Shown piece after piece: positions 36,825 to 46,018 of a stretch of 55,476 nucleotides of DNA. The position numbers and the translations under genes were made by a program. The notes under the pieces are model-generated. The model was not told the origin of the DNA and made no database searches. It saw only the letters and a program-made list of their open reading frames with translations. The DNA comes from Burkholderiales bacterium (GTDB lineage Bacteria > Pseudomonadota > Gammaproteobacteria > Burkholderiales > Eutrophovitaceae). Numbering within the stretch: position 1 is the first letter of the stretch; the number at the start of each line of letters is the position of its first letter. The stretch covers positions 1-55,476 of the forward strand of contig DATMAN010000025.1 of assembly GCA_035560005.1 (NCBI GenBank). The letters are read 5' to 3'.

Positions 36825-37961
36825 CTACCAGAATGCCAGGGCGGTGCGGTCCAGCTCGGCGATGGTCGGGCGGCCGAGCAAGGCCAAGGCGAGATCGATC
36901 TCGTCGCGCAGGATCGTGAGCGCCCGTTCCACGCCGTTCTGGCCGTTCGCGGCGAGGCCGTATAGCCAGGCGCGGCCGATCATGCAGGCGCTCGCCCCGA
37001 GCGCGAGCGCCCTGACCACGTCCGCCCCTCGGCGCACGCCGCCATCGAGCAGGACCGGAACGCGCCCCGCCACCGCCTCCACCACCGCCGGCAAGGCGGC
37101 GATCGCGGAGACCGCACCGTCGAGCTGCCGCCCGCCGTGATTGGACACGATGACGCCGTCCAGCCCGTGCTCGACCGCGAGCTTGGCGTCGGCAGGCGAG
37201 AGAATGCCCTTGACGAGCACCGGTCCGCCCCACTCGGACTTGAACCAGTCCACATCGCGCCAGCTCACCGTGAGATCGTATTGTCCCGCGATGAACTGGG
37301 TGATCGTCACGGCGTCCTTCGACTGGGCGCTGGTGCCGATAAAGTTGCGGAACGTGATCCTCGGTCCGAGCGCGATGTCGAGCAGCCAGCGGTAGTGCAG
37401 CGCGAAGTCGAGAATCGTTGCGGCGGTGAAGCGCGGCGGTACCGTGAAGCCGTTGCGGATGTCGCGTTCACGGGGGCCCTGCATCTTGGTGTCCACCGTG
37501 AGCACCAGCGCCGAGCAGTTGGCCGCCCTGGCACGCTCGATGAACTGCCTGGTCAACCCGCGGTCGCGCAGCACGTAGAGCTGAAACCAGTTGGGTTCGC
37601 TGCCGATGCCGGCGATTTCCTCGATCGAGCAGGTGGCCATCGTGGAAAGGCAGTAGGGCACGTTCACCTTGTGCGCGGCCCGCGCCGCCGCCAGCTCGCC
37701 GCGCCGCCACAGCAAACCGGCCAGGCCGGTGGGCGCGAGCACCAGCGGAGCGCCGTAGCGCCGCCCGAACAGCTCCACGCTCTGGTCGCGCACGGAGATG
37801 TCGGTCAACGTCCGCGTCACGAAGCGGATGCGCTCGAAGTCGGACCGGTTCGCGCGCAGCGTATTCTCGTCTTGCGCGCCGCCGTCGACGAACTCGAAAA
37901 CTGCGCGCGGCAGCCGCTTGCGCGCGAGGCGCCGAAGGTCCTCGATGTTGATGGCGTTCAT
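36825..37961 (-). CDS. FMN-dependent alpha-hydroxy-acid oxidase/dehydrogenase (LldD family)
   Basis: A TIM-barrel flavoenzyme oxidising an L-2-hydroxy acid such as lactate, glycolate or mandelate. The ATG at 37961 (MNAINIEDLRRLARKRLP) gives 378 residues; the frame is open further upstream but lacks family sequence. Motifs are FVDGGAQDENTLRAN, APTGLAGLLWRRGE, WFQLYVLRDRG, TVDTKMQGPRERDIRNGF, VLVKGI and the catalytic VSNHGGRQLDG. The FMN phosphate loop DGGVRRGADVVRALALGA is complete. Substrate cannot be told. It lies downstream of a sulfatase-like gene on the same strand. Confidence 0.9.
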   Translation of the reverse strand: MNAINIEDLRRLARKRLPRAVFEFVDGGAQDENTLRANRSDFERIRFVTRTLTDISVRDQSVELFGRRYGAPLVLAPTGLAGLLWRRGELAAARAAHKVNVPYCLSTMATCSIEEIAGIGSEPNWFQLYVLRDRGLTRQFIERARAANCSALVLTVDTKMQGPRERDIRNGFTVPPRFTAATILDFALHYRWLLDIALGPRITFRNFIGTSAQSKDAVTITQFIAGQYDLTVSWRDVDWFKSEWGGPVLVKGILSPADAKLAVEHGLDGVIVSNHGGRQLDGAVSAIAALPAVVEAVAGRVPVLLDGGVRRGADVVRALALGASACMIGRAWLYGLAANGQNGVERALTILRDEIDLALALLGRPTIAELDRTALAFW

Positions 37962-38076
37962 CGGTGCGGCGATCGCTTCCGTCCTCGAACCCGTCCGATC
38001 CACCCGCAGCCGTGCGCGCTCCGCAGTTTGCGCATCCGGAGTGCGAAACAGCCCGAACGGTGCTCGCGGCGACGGT

Positions 38077-39486
38077 TCATGGGCGCACCGGGTTGTCTCC
38101 CCAGACCATCGGGGCATCGCGTTGTCTGGCGCGCAGCAGGTCGACCAAGTACAGTGAGGGCGCCATCTCCCACGCCAGTTCGTTGAGCCGCGCAGCCAGC
38201 TCCTGGACTTTCTGCGGTTCGCGCTCTGCGCGATTGTCTTCCTCGGAAGGATCGTCCTGCAGGTTGTAGAGCTCGTAGCGGGCCGGCAGCGGCGCGTAGA
38301 CCATGAGTTTCCACTGGCCGACCAGAATGGCTCCGCGAAACTCCTGCAGATCGATAAGCACTTCCGGGCGCTCACTCGGCTTGCCCTCGGCGATTGCCCC
38401 CCAGGCGTCGATGCCGTCGATCGGCTTTACCTGACTTTCGGGATCGAGCCGGGCGCCAGCCAAACGCAGCAGCGTGGGATACAGATCGGTCACGTGGATG
38501 CGCTCGGTGACGATGGCGGGCGGGATGCGCGTGGGCGCGCAGATGAATGAAACGACCCGTACCGCGCCCTCGTGCAGGCCCCCGCGCCCGTTGCGGAAGG
38601 GACCGTTGTCCGCAACTTTGGTCGCGGCGTCGCCGTCGCCGGTGACGAATCTGTTTCTGACCGCCCCGCCGTTATCGCTGTGGAAGACCAGCACGGTGTC
38701 GTTCCACATGTCGCGGCGTTCCAGCGCCGCGACGATGCCGCCCACCGCGTCGTCCAGCGCACTGATCATCGCGTAGTAGGCGCGTCGGTCTTCCGGCTCG
38801 ACCTCCCGGTAGCGATCGAGATAGGCGCGCGGCGCCTGGTACGGCGCAGCCGGCGCCGGGAGCGCCACGTACAAGAACAATGGTCGTTTCGGATCGTGGC
38901 GGCTGATCAGGGCTGCGGCTTCCGCCGCCACGAGCGCGGTGGCGTAGCCGTCCTGCCGAAGCGACTTGCCGTTGCGCTGCCAGTCGGGCAGTCCCAGCGC
39001 GTTGGTCTTGCGGAAGCGGTCCGAAAGCGCGGACAGACTACCGTAGAAGTAATCGAAGCCGCGGCCTGTCGGCCAGAATTCCTTGCGGGCGTGACCGAGA
39101 CGCCATTCCCCGAGTGCGGCTGTGTAGTAGCCGGCCTCCTTCAGCGCGCGCGCGAGGAGCCGTTCGTCGGAAGGGATGCCGTAGCTATTCCAGGGAAGGA
39201 TGGACAGGGTCTGCAGGCCGTAGCGCATCGGATAGCGACCGGTTAGCAGCGCCGCACGCGTGGGCGTGGAGTGGGGCAGCACATAGAAGCGTTCCAGGCG
39301 CGCGCCCTGCTGAGCGAGCCTGTCCAAGTGCGGCGTCCCGGCCCGGCCTCCGTGGTAGCCGACGTCCTTCCAGCCGAGGTCGTCGGCCAGAATGTAGACG
39401 ATGTGCGGCTGCTGCTCCGCCCACGCTGCCGCGGAGCACAGCAGTGCCCCGGCGCACAGCAGGCGCCGGACCGAGCGCTTTGACAT
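38077..39486 (-). CDS. sulfatase-fold protein (ARSB-like) with altered active site
   Basis: A secreted protein of about 469 residues with a signal peptide (RRLLCAGALLCSAAAWA). Start at 39486 has GGTGGGA upstream; an ATG at 39513 would add nine residues. The fold is an arylsulfatase: YILADDLGWKDVGYHGG near the N-terminus, TRAALLTGRYPMRYGLQ, GFDYFYG, SDNGG. Metal ligands (the DD pair and the DN pair) are kept. The formylglycine site reads STPTR, serine instead of cysteine. The usual GKWHLG reads GEWRLG. The substrate-side histidine in the HxPxxxP region is replaced (APAAPYQAP), and the later lysine is replaced by arginine. No sulfatase-maturing enzyme is nearby. It may be inactive or have changed chemistry. 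Confidence 0.85.
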   Translation of the reverse strand: MSKRSVRRLLCAGALLCSAAAWAEQQPHIVYILADDLGWKDVGYHGGRAGTPHLDRLAQQGARLERFYVLPHSTPTRAALLTGRYPMRYGLQTLSILPWNSYGIPSDERLLARALKEAGYYTAALGEWRLGHARKEFWPTGRGFDYFYGSLSALSDRFRKTNALGLPDWQRNGKSLRQDGYATALVAAEAAALISRHDPKRPLFLYVALPAPAAPYQAPRAYLDRYREVEPEDRRAYYAMISALDDAVGGIVAALERRDMWNDTVLVFHSDNGGAVRNRFVTGDGDAATKVADNGPFRNGRGGLHEGAVRVVSFICAPTRIPPAIVTERIHVTDLYPTLLRLAGARLDPESQVKPIDGIDAWGAIAEGKPSERPEVLIDLQEFRGAILVGQWKLMVYAPLPARYELYNLQDDPSEEDNRAEREPQKVQELAARLNELAWEMAPSLYLVDLLRARQRDAPMVWGDNPVRP

Positions 39487-39578
39487 GAGGCGTCCCACCG
39501 ATTTGCGCGGCATGTTACCCGACTCGCGGCCGGGCTTCGCGCGAAGGCGGCGGACGCTGCGCTACAATGGCCGCGGTC

Positions 39579-41120
39579 ATGAGAGATCACGAGGTCATTC
39601 TGGACCTGCTCGGGCGCGTGGCGCGGCGTCTGTGGGCCGAGCGGGCACTGCAGGAAATCGGCTTCGGTCTCTCGCTCGTGTTGTTCTCGTTGCTGGCGTA
39701 CCGGCTCGTGCAGCCTGCGCTCGGCGCCACACCGGGCGGCGCGGTCTCGGTTGCTGGCCTTTCGGCGGTCCTGGGCGCCGGTCTGGCCTGCGTTGCGTGG
39801 CGGGCGGGCCTGCGTACCACGCTGGCACAGGCGGCGGCGGCGGTCGATGCGCGCGCGCGCCTGAAGGATGAGATAAAGACGGCGTACTGGCTCTGCGCGC
39901 AGGGTGAAACCTCGGCGCTTGCGCAACTGCAGATCGCACGCGCCGCTCGGACCGTCGCGCGACTCGACGCGAGGCGCCTGGCGCCTGCGCGCGCGCCACG
40001 CAGTTGGTGGATCGCCGGCCTGCTCGCAGCCGCGCTGTCGGCTACCGGCTTCATTGTCGCGCCGGTGTCGCACTCGTGGGGAATCGATGCGGCGCCGGGT
40101 GCATCCGGCACCGGCGCGTCGGGTAGCCTGCGCGCGCTGCTGGATGGTGCACCGCGCGAGGCGGCGATCGAGAAGCTCGAGCGGGCGCTCGCCACGCTCG
40201 AGGCCGATAACGCGCCGCTTCAGGAACGCCAACATGCGCTGGCCCAGGCGCGCGAGGCGCAGGAGGAGATCGACATGCGCGCCGTCGCGGCCCGCGAGGC
40301 AATGTCACAGCTCGCCTTGGCCATGGCAACGCGTGAAGCACTGCAGCCGGTTGCTCGGGCGCTGCGCGACGGACGGACCGGCGAAGCGCTCGACCTGCTG
40401 CAGCGCACAGCCGGAGAAGAGCGCGCGGGAGGCGCTGGCGCCGCGGCGCCATCAGGGCAATTGCAGGAAAACGGCGCCCTGGAGTTCTCCACCGAACGCG
40501 CGAGCCGGGAGTTGCGCAACCGGAACCTCGAGCTCAACGAGGACACCTTGAACCGGGTGCTGCGAAACATCCGGGACGCGCAGGCCGTGCTCGAAACGCA
40601 GAATCGCGTCAACGAGGTCAGGCGCCAGATGGAGGGCCTGGTGGCTGGGTCTCAAAGAAGCCCGCTGACCGCCGGACGGTTCGACCGCAGAGCCGCCACG
40701 CCGAATCCTACGCCCGCGCCGGAAACCGGCGGCGCGGACCTGCAGGCTGGAACCTTGTTCCGCCAAGGCGCGATTGCTCGCGAGGACCGGCAGGATGACG
40801 CGCGGGAGGGCAGTATCAGCGGCGCCGCCGAAGGGCACGGCGAAGCGCTGGCCGTCGAAGGCGAGAAGAGCGCGCGGCTGGACGCCAGGCTCAAGCTGGA
40901 GACGATGCAGGGCGGGGAGGACAGACCCGGCGAAGTGCTGGCGCAAGCCCCGTGGTACCACGCCGCCACGCAGAGCGCTGCGGCGCAGACCGCATTCGCC
41001 GAAGTGCGTGGGCGCCCCCGATTTTCGCGTGCCGGCGTCATGAGCGTGGAGAGCGTGCCACTGCGCGAACGCCAGCTTGTCAAGGACTATTTCATCAACT
41101 TGCACGAAAGCGAACAATGA
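39579..41120 (+). CDS. membrane protein heading a MoxR/VWA operon (DUF4175-like)
   Basis: A protein of about 513 residues starting at ATG 39579 (an ATG at 39567 is an alternative). Two hydrophobic helices span roughly residues 20-42 and 50-67, and a third is near 143-163. The rest is a long, charged, helix- and coil-rich periplasmic or cytoplasmic part with Ala-, Glu- and Arg-rich segments. Layout and context resemble the DUF4175/TIGR02302 proteins next to MoxR-DUF58 genes in other proteobacteria, but it is much shorter and I am not sure of homology. Its stop overlaps the moxR start (ATGA), so it is surely part of that operon. TACAAT at 39563-39568 could be a -10 element. Confidence 0.75.
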   Translation: MRDHEVILDLLGRVARRLWAERALQEIGFGLSLVLFSLLAYRLVQPALGATPGGAVSVAGLSAVLGAGLACVAWRAGLRTTLAQAAAAVDARARLKDEIKTAYWLCAQGETSALAQLQIARAARTVARLDARRLAPARAPRSWWIAGLLAAALSATGFIVAPVSHSWGIDAAPGASGTGASGSLRALLDGAPREAAIEKLERALATLEADNAPLQERQHALAQAREAQEEIDMRAVAAREAMSQLALAMATREALQPVARALRDGRTGEALDLLQRTAGEERAGGAGAAAPSGQLQENGALEFSTERASRELRNRNLELNEDTLNRVLRNIRDAQAVLETQNRVNEVRRQMEGLVAGSQRSPLTAGRFDRRAATPNPTPAPETGGADLQAGTLFRQGAIAREDRQDDAREGSISGAAEGHGEALAVEGEKSARLDARLKLETMQGGEDRPGEVLAQAPWYHAATQSAAAQTAFAEVRGRPRFSRAGVMSVESVPLRERQLVKDYFINLHESEQ

Positions 41121-42112
41121 ACACCGTCGTCGACCGGCAGATACAAGCTTTCCGCGATCGTTTCGAGCGCGTGCGTCAGGAGATCGGGCGTGTCATCGTG
41201 GGCAACGACGAAGTCGTCGCCAATGTCATGACCTGTCTGCTGGCACGGGGACACGTGCTGCTCGAAGGTATACCGGGCGTGGGCAAGACCAAGCTGGTGC
41301 AAACCATGGCCGACGTGATGCACCTGAAGTTTTCGCGCATCCAGTTCACGCCCGACTTGATGCCCGGCGACATCGTGGGGACCAACATCGTGCGCGAGGA
41401 CGACGCCGGCCGGAAGTTCTTCGAGTTCCAGCCTGGTCCTATATTCGCCAACATGGTCCTCGCCGACGAAATCAACCGGGCCACACCCAAGACCCAGTCC
41501 GCGCTTCTCGAGGCGATGCAGGAGAACAGCGTTTCCGCCGGCGGCCGCACCCATGCGCTCGACCAGCCCTTTTTCGTGCTGGCCACGCAGAACCCGATCG
41601 AGATGGAAGGCACCTATCCGTTGCCCGAAGCACAGATGGACCGCTTCCTGTTCAAGCTCAAGCTCGATTTCCCGGACATGGAGCAGTTGCACACGATCGT
41701 CGACCGCACGACCCGGGAGAAGGAGCCGGTCGCCGAGCGGGTGCTGGAAAAGGCGCAGATCCTGGAGATGCGCGAGACGGCGCGCTCCATCCCCGTAGCG
41801 CGGCCGGTGCAGGAGTACGCGATCAAGCTTACGCTCGCCACCCATCCGGAGAGCAGCCTGGCGCACGAACTCGCGAAGAAGTACGTACGTTTCGGTTCCA
41901 GCCCGCGCGGCACGCAGTCGCTGATTCTCGGGGCCAAGGTACACGCGCTGCGCAACGACCGGGTCTACGTGGCGTGCGAGGACGTGCGAGCGGTCGCGCT
42001 GCCCGCCCTGCGCCATCGGGTGCTGCTCAATTTCGAGGCCGAGGCGCAGCGCATCGACACCGACACCATCCTCGATCGCATTCTCGAATGGGTGCCGGAA
42101 CCGAAGGAGTGA
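41117..42112 (+). CDS. MoxR-family AAA+ ATPase
   Basis: A chaperone-like AAA+ ATPase of 331 residues that typically works with VWA-domain proteins to mature or insert metal or cofactor in partner proteins. Walker A is LEGIPGVGKTKLV near residue 50; FSRIQFTPDLMPGDIVG and GPIFANMVLADEINRATPKT (Walker B) follow; the sensor-1 asparagine is in VLATQNPIEMEGTYPLPEAQ. The C-terminal lid has the RFGSSPRGTQSLI segment of MoxR proteins. The start overlaps the upstream stop as ATGA, and the stop is five bases before the next gene. Confidence 0.95.
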   Translation: MNTVVDRQIQAFRDRFERVRQEIGRVIVGNDEVVANVMTCLLARGHVLLEGIPGVGKTKLVQTMADVMHLKFSRIQFTPDLMPGDIVGTNIVREDDAGRKFFEFQPGPIFANMVLADEINRATPKTQSALLEAMQENSVSAGGRTHALDQPFFVLATQNPIEMEGTYPLPEAQMDRFLFKLKLDFPDMEQLHTIVDRTTREKEPVAERVLEKAQILEMRETARSIPVARPVQEYAIKLTLATHPESSLAHELAKKYVRFGSSPRGTQSLILGAKVHALRNDRVYVACEDVRAVALPALRHRVLLNFEAEAQRIDTDTILDRILEWVPEPKE

Positions 42113-42117
42113 GGGCA

Positions 42118-43341
42118 ATGATCGCGCGTCGGTCCTGGCTGAAGGCTGCCGCCGCGGCAGCGCTGGGATTTCCCGCGTTGTCGCGCGGTTCGCCTGACGC
42201 GATCCGCCTCGGACATCTGACGCCGCGTACCGGCTTCCTCGGGCAGATCGGCGAGTACGGCTACAAGGGGGCGCTGCTCGCCGTGGAACAGGCCAACGCC
42301 GCGGGCGGCGTGCTCGGGCGCAAGCTCGAGCTACTTGCCGAGGACAGCGTCAATCCGGCCACCGCGGTCAACAAGGCGCAGAAACTCTACGAACGGGATC
42401 AGGTGATCGCCACCGTCGGCGAAATCAACTCGGCCTCGGTGGCGGCAATCGCTCAGGTTTCCGCGCGCATGAAGCGCCCGCACTTCAACACCGGCGGCAA
42501 TTCCGACGAGGTGCGCGGCAGGAACTGCAACCGTTACCTGTTCCACATCGAGGGCAACAACACGATGTACGTGCGTACCATCGGCCAGTGGCTGAAGGAG
42601 GCGAACCGGATCCGGGGCGCGAGCTTCTATTTCCTGGTGGCGGACTACGCATTCGGTCACGACCTGTACCGGGCATCGTCGCAATTTCTGGGCGCCAACG
42701 GCGGCCTGGAAGCCGGCAAGGACCTGATCGCCACCAACACGCAGGACTTCAGCGCCTACATTCTGAAGATCAGGCAGGCGAAGCCGGACTTCGTTTACTC
42801 CTGCCTGGCCGGGATCGACATCACGAATTTCATCCGCCAGTACCGCGAATACAACCTGCCTTTCGAGGTCACCGGTGGCGCCAACGACACCGCCCTGTTC
42901 TGGGCTGCCGGCATCGATTCGCTGTCCGGCTACTGGCAGACCATGTGGTACCACGGCCTTGATCTGCCCGGCGCGCGCACCTTTGCCCGGGCCTTTCGTG
43001 CCCGCTACGGCATGCCGCCCGACAACGGCGCCTGGGCCGATTACGTCGCGGTGAGGGTGCTGGTGCAGGCGATTTCCGAGACCCGGAGCACCGATGCGGA
43101 GAAACTCGTGGACTACTTCGACAAGGGTGCCAGCTTCGACCTGCTCAAGGCGCGCCGCGGCACGTTCGCCAGGAACCACCAGATGCTGCAGGAGATGTAC
43201 GTAGTGCGCGTGAAGAGCAAGGCAGCCATGCAGGATCAGTGGGATATCTTCGAACTGGTGCGCGAGGTGCCGGGGCCGCGCGACCCGCTGGAGCTGCTTC
43301 AGCCCACACAGCAGGAGAATCCCTGCCCGATCGCGGCTTGA
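42118..43341 (+). CDS. periplasmic amino-acid/amide-binding-type protein (Peripla_BP_6) inside the MoxR operon
   Basis: A 407-residue protein resembling the ABC transporter receptors for branched-chain amino acids or short amides. Good ribosome binding site GGAG precedes the ATG. The N-terminus ARRSWLKAAAAAALGF is a Tat-type signal. The mature part has IRLGHLTPRTGFLGQIGEYG, GALLAVEQANAAGGVLGRKL and DYAFGHDLYRASSQFLGA. No ABC permease or ATPase is encoded in the window. It is set five bases after moxR and ten before the DUF58 gene, so it is expressed with them. Ligand unknown. It may sense a ligand for the MoxR/VWA system rather than feed a transporter; that is inference. Confidence 0.9.
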   Translation: MIARRSWLKAAAAAALGFPALSRGSPDAIRLGHLTPRTGFLGQIGEYGYKGALLAVEQANAAGGVLGRKLELLAEDSVNPATAVNKAQKLYERDQVIATVGEINSASVAAIAQVSARMKRPHFNTGGNSDEVRGRNCNRYLFHIEGNNTMYVRTIGQWLKEANRIRGASFYFLVADYAFGHDLYRASSQFLGANGGLEAGKDLIATNTQDFSAYILKIRQAKPDFVYSCLAGIDITNFIRQYREYNLPFEVTGGANDTALFWAAGIDSLSGYWQTMWYHGLDLPGARTFARAFRARYGMPPDNGAWADYVAVRVLVQAISETRSTDAEKLVDYFDKGASFDLLKARRGTFARNHQMLQEMYVVRVKSKAAMQDQWDIFELVREVPGPRDPLELLQPTQQENPCPIAA

Positions 43342-43351
43342 GCGGCGTGCC

Positions 43352-44233
43352 GTGAATCAGAACGCTCCGCTGTTCAACGAGGAGTTCCTGCGCCAGCTGG
43401 AACATCTCGCGATCGTCACGCGTCGGCCGGTGGCGGGCCATCTGCGGGGCCATCACCGCTCCCGTCGCACGGGCAGCGGGATGGTGTTCAGCGACTACCG
43501 ACCCTATTCCCCGGGCGACGACACGCGCAATCTCGACTGGGGCACGTACATGCGGCTCGACCGGCTGATCCTGCGGCTGTTCGAGGAAGAGGGTGATCTG
43601 CCGATCTACATCTTCGTGGATTCCAGCCGCTCGATGGGCTTCGGCGGCAAGTTCGACTTCGCGCGGCGCTTCGCGGCGGCGCTGGCCCATATCGGACTGA
43701 TCAATCACGATCGGGTAAGCCTGGTCAGCTTCGCGGACGGCGTGACGCAGGAAATGCCGGCGCGCCGCGGCAGGAATCAGATGTGGCGCACACTGCATTT
43801 CTTGGAACGCATGGAAATCGGCGGCGGCACCAGCCTGCAAGGGGCGTTTCGCGGCTTTTTCGGCGCCACCCGGACCCGGGGTCTGGTCATCATCATTTCC
43901 GATTTCCTCGATCGCGCGGGCTACGAGCCGGCTTTCCATCTGATCCGGCAGTTCCGCCATGAAGTGTTTGCACTGCACGTAGTGGCTCGCGAAGAGCGTT
44001 CGCCCGCGCTCGGCGAAGAAGTGATCTTGGTCGATGCGGAGGAAGGCGCGGTGGCCGAGGCGCGCGTGACCGCCGATCTGCTGTCCCGCTATCAAGAGAC
44101 CTTCGATCTGTACTGCGCGGAGGTCGAGGCGTTCTGTCGGGGCCACGGCTGGGGGTATCTGCGGGCGTTTTCAGACGCGCGTTTCGAACAGCTCATGCTC
44201 AGGCTGCTGCGCGAGGAGGGACTGCTGCGATGA
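43352..44233 (+). CDS. DUF58 (VWA-like) protein
   Basis: A 293-residue protein with the DUF58 signature SRRTGSGMVFSDYRPYSPGD (GxxxSxxxGxGxxFxxxRxYxPGD) followed by DTRNLDWGTYMR. A VWA-like metal-ion-dependent adhesion site is visible: FVDSSRSMGFG (DxSxS). GTG 43352 is the start. DUF58 proteins are standard partners of MoxR ATPases. No membrane helix is seen, so it is probably cytoplasmic. The stop overlaps the next start as ATGA. Confidence 0.93.
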   Translation: MNQNAPLFNEEFLRQLEHLAIVTRRPVAGHLRGHHRSRRTGSGMVFSDYRPYSPGDDTRNLDWGTYMRLDRLILRLFEEEGDLPIYIFVDSSRSMGFGGKFDFARRFAAALAHIGLINHDRVSLVSFADGVTQEMPARRGRNQMWRTLHFLERMEIGGGTSLQGAFRGFFGATRTRGLVIIISDFLDRAGYEPAFHLIRQFRHEVFALHVVAREERSPALGEEVILVDAEEGAVAEARVTADLLSRYQETFDLYCAEVEAFCRGHGWGYLRAFSDARFEQLMLRLLREEGLLR

Positions 44234-46008
44234 ATGGCGCGGGCATCACGCCGATGCTCGCCGCCGCAGTGCTTATCGCGACCCTGGCGGCGGTCGTGGC
44301 GCTGTATCTGCTGCGTCCGCCGGCGCGGCGCTTGCTGGTATCCTCGATTCTGGTCTGGGAACGGCTGCTGCGCACCTCGCGGCGACGCGACGAGCGTTGG
44401 CGCTGGTGGCTGTCGCTGGCGCTCGCGGGCGCAATCGCGGCCTTGGTCGCGGCCGCGCTCATCTGGACCGTCATCCCGGCAGGCGGCACCGGTGCGCAAC
44501 GCCTGCTGATCGTGATCGATAACTCGCCCACCATGGGCACGCGCACCACCGACGGGAGCACCCGTTTCGAGCAAGCCAAGGCGCAGGCGCGGGCGCTGAT
44601 CGGCGCGCAGCCCGCCGCAGCGCAGATCCTGCTCTCGGACACGATGCGCAGGATTGCGCTGCCCGCCTTCGAAACGCCCGCGGCGGCCATTGACAGGCTG
44701 CAAAGCCTTTCCCTCGGCACCGGCTCCGACGTGCGGCCTGTCGGCGCAGCGTCCTCTGGTCGAGCCACACTTCATGTCTTCACCGACGGCGTGCTGCTGC
44801 GCGAGTTTCCCGAGCAGGCGCAGATCCACTCGGTATTCGAACCCGTGGAAAACGTCGGCATCACGCGCTTCGAAATCAGACCGCTCCCGCTCCAGCCGGG
44901 ACGCTACCAGGCCTTCGTGGAAGTGGAGAATGCCGGCGGCAGCGCCAAAGAGGTCGGGATCGCAACGACCGATCGCCTGGGCACGCGGCCCGTGGGGCGC
45001 GTGTTGCTGCCGGCACAGGGCAGGCTGGCGCAGGCGTTCGATATCTCGGCGACCGGCAGCGGGCCTATCCGCGTGGCACTGTCCGCGCCGGGCGATGGGT
45101 TCGCGCTGGACGACGTTGTCTATGGATTCCTGCCGCAGCGGCGCGCGCTCCGGGTGATTCTGGTGACCGAGTCCAATGCCTACCTCGAGAAGTCGCTGTC
45201 GGCGCAGCCGGGGGTGCGGTTGAGCGTCGTGGCGCCGGCCCGGTTCACCGACACGGGCGAAGCGGATGTGTATGTCTTCGACCGCTATGCCCCTTCGCAC
45301 CGGCCCTCCGCCCCGGCGTTGCTGATCCGACCCGGCCGCGCCGGCTGGCTGCCGCGCTTCGGCCCCGAGGTTATCGAGCCCAGGGTTGCGAGTTGGGAAG
45401 GCAGCCATCCGCTGCTGCAGCACTTGTCGCTGCGGGATCTGCATGTCCAGAGCGCGCGCCCGGTACGCTTCGACTCGCCCGAGCTGAAGGTGCTGCTGCG
45501 CAGCGCGCGCAACGAAGCGCTGATCGCGGTCGACGAGCACGAGCCGCGACGGCTGCTGGTGGCCTTCGCACTCGCGGAATCGAATTTCGCCCTGCATGCC
45601 GACTTTCCAGTCTTTCTGAGCAACGCGGTGAGCTGGCTGACTTCGCTTTCCTTGATCGCCAATCGCCCGCTGGGTTTGGTGGAGCTGCCCCTGAAGGACG
45701 CCAAGGTGCTGGCCATGGACGGGACTGAAATTCCGGTCCGGCGCGCCGCAGACGCCATTCGTTTCGAGGCGGCAGCGCCCGGCGTCTACAGCGCGCTGTC
45801 CGATCTGGGCCGCACCCTGGTCACGGTCAATCTGCTCGATTCCAAGATTACTCAGGTCAACCGCTCGGTGTTGCAGCCTAGCGCGGGCGACACGTCGCGG
45901 GACAGCGCGCCGGCCGGCGCTTTCGACGGTTGGCTTGCTCTCATCCTCGCGGCGCTTGCGCTGCTGATAATCGAATGGTGCACCTACCAGCGCCGCCTGA
46001 CGATATGA
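44230..46008 (+). CDS. BatA-like membrane protein with VWA domain
   Basis: A 592-residue membrane protein. Two N-terminal helices (about 8-28 and 60-80) flank a basic loop typical of the BatA/aerotolerance N-terminal domain (SSILVWERLLRTSRRRDERW). A VWA domain starts at LLIVIDNSPTMGTR (DxSxT) near residue 94. A middle beta-rich region and a segment with ALLIRPGRAGWLPRFG resemble the GATase-like part of this family. A C-terminal membrane helix GWLALILAALALLIIEWCTY closes it. It starts inside the DUF58 stop. Likely the membrane partner of MoxR. Confidence 0.85.
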   Translation: MNGAGITPMLAAAVLIATLAAVVALYLLRPPARRLLVSSILVWERLLRTSRRRDERWRWWLSLALAGAIAALVAAALIWTVIPAGGTGAQRLLIVIDNSPTMGTRTTDGSTRFEQAKAQARALIGAQPAAAQILLSDTMRRIALPAFETPAAAIDRLQSLSLGTGSDVRPVGAASSGRATLHVFTDGVLLREFPEQAQIHSVFEPVENVGITRFEIRPLPLQPGRYQAFVEVENAGGSAKEVGIATTDRLGTRPVGRVLLPAQGRLAQAFDISATGSGPIRVALSAPGDGFALDDVVYGFLPQRRALRVILVTESNAYLEKSLSAQPGVRLSVVAPARFTDTGEADVYVFDRYAPSHRPSAPALLIRPGRAGWLPRFGPEVIEPRVASWEGSHPLLQHLSLRDLHVQSARPVRFDSPELKVLLRSARNEALIAVDEHEPRRLLVAFALAESNFALHADFPVFLSNAVSWLTSLSLIANRPLGLVELPLKDAKVLAMDGTEIPVRRAADAIRFEAAAPGVYSALSDLGRTLVTVNLLDSKITQVNRSVLQPSAGDTSRDSAPAGAFDGWLALILAALALLIIEWCTYQRRLTI

Positions 46009-46018
46009 CGCGGCCCAC

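Noticed and set aside
36825-38375. A longer N-terminus for the alpha-hydroxy-acid oxidase
   Set aside because: The extra 138 residues run antisense-like through the sulfatase end and lack family character; the ATG at 37961 matches the family start.
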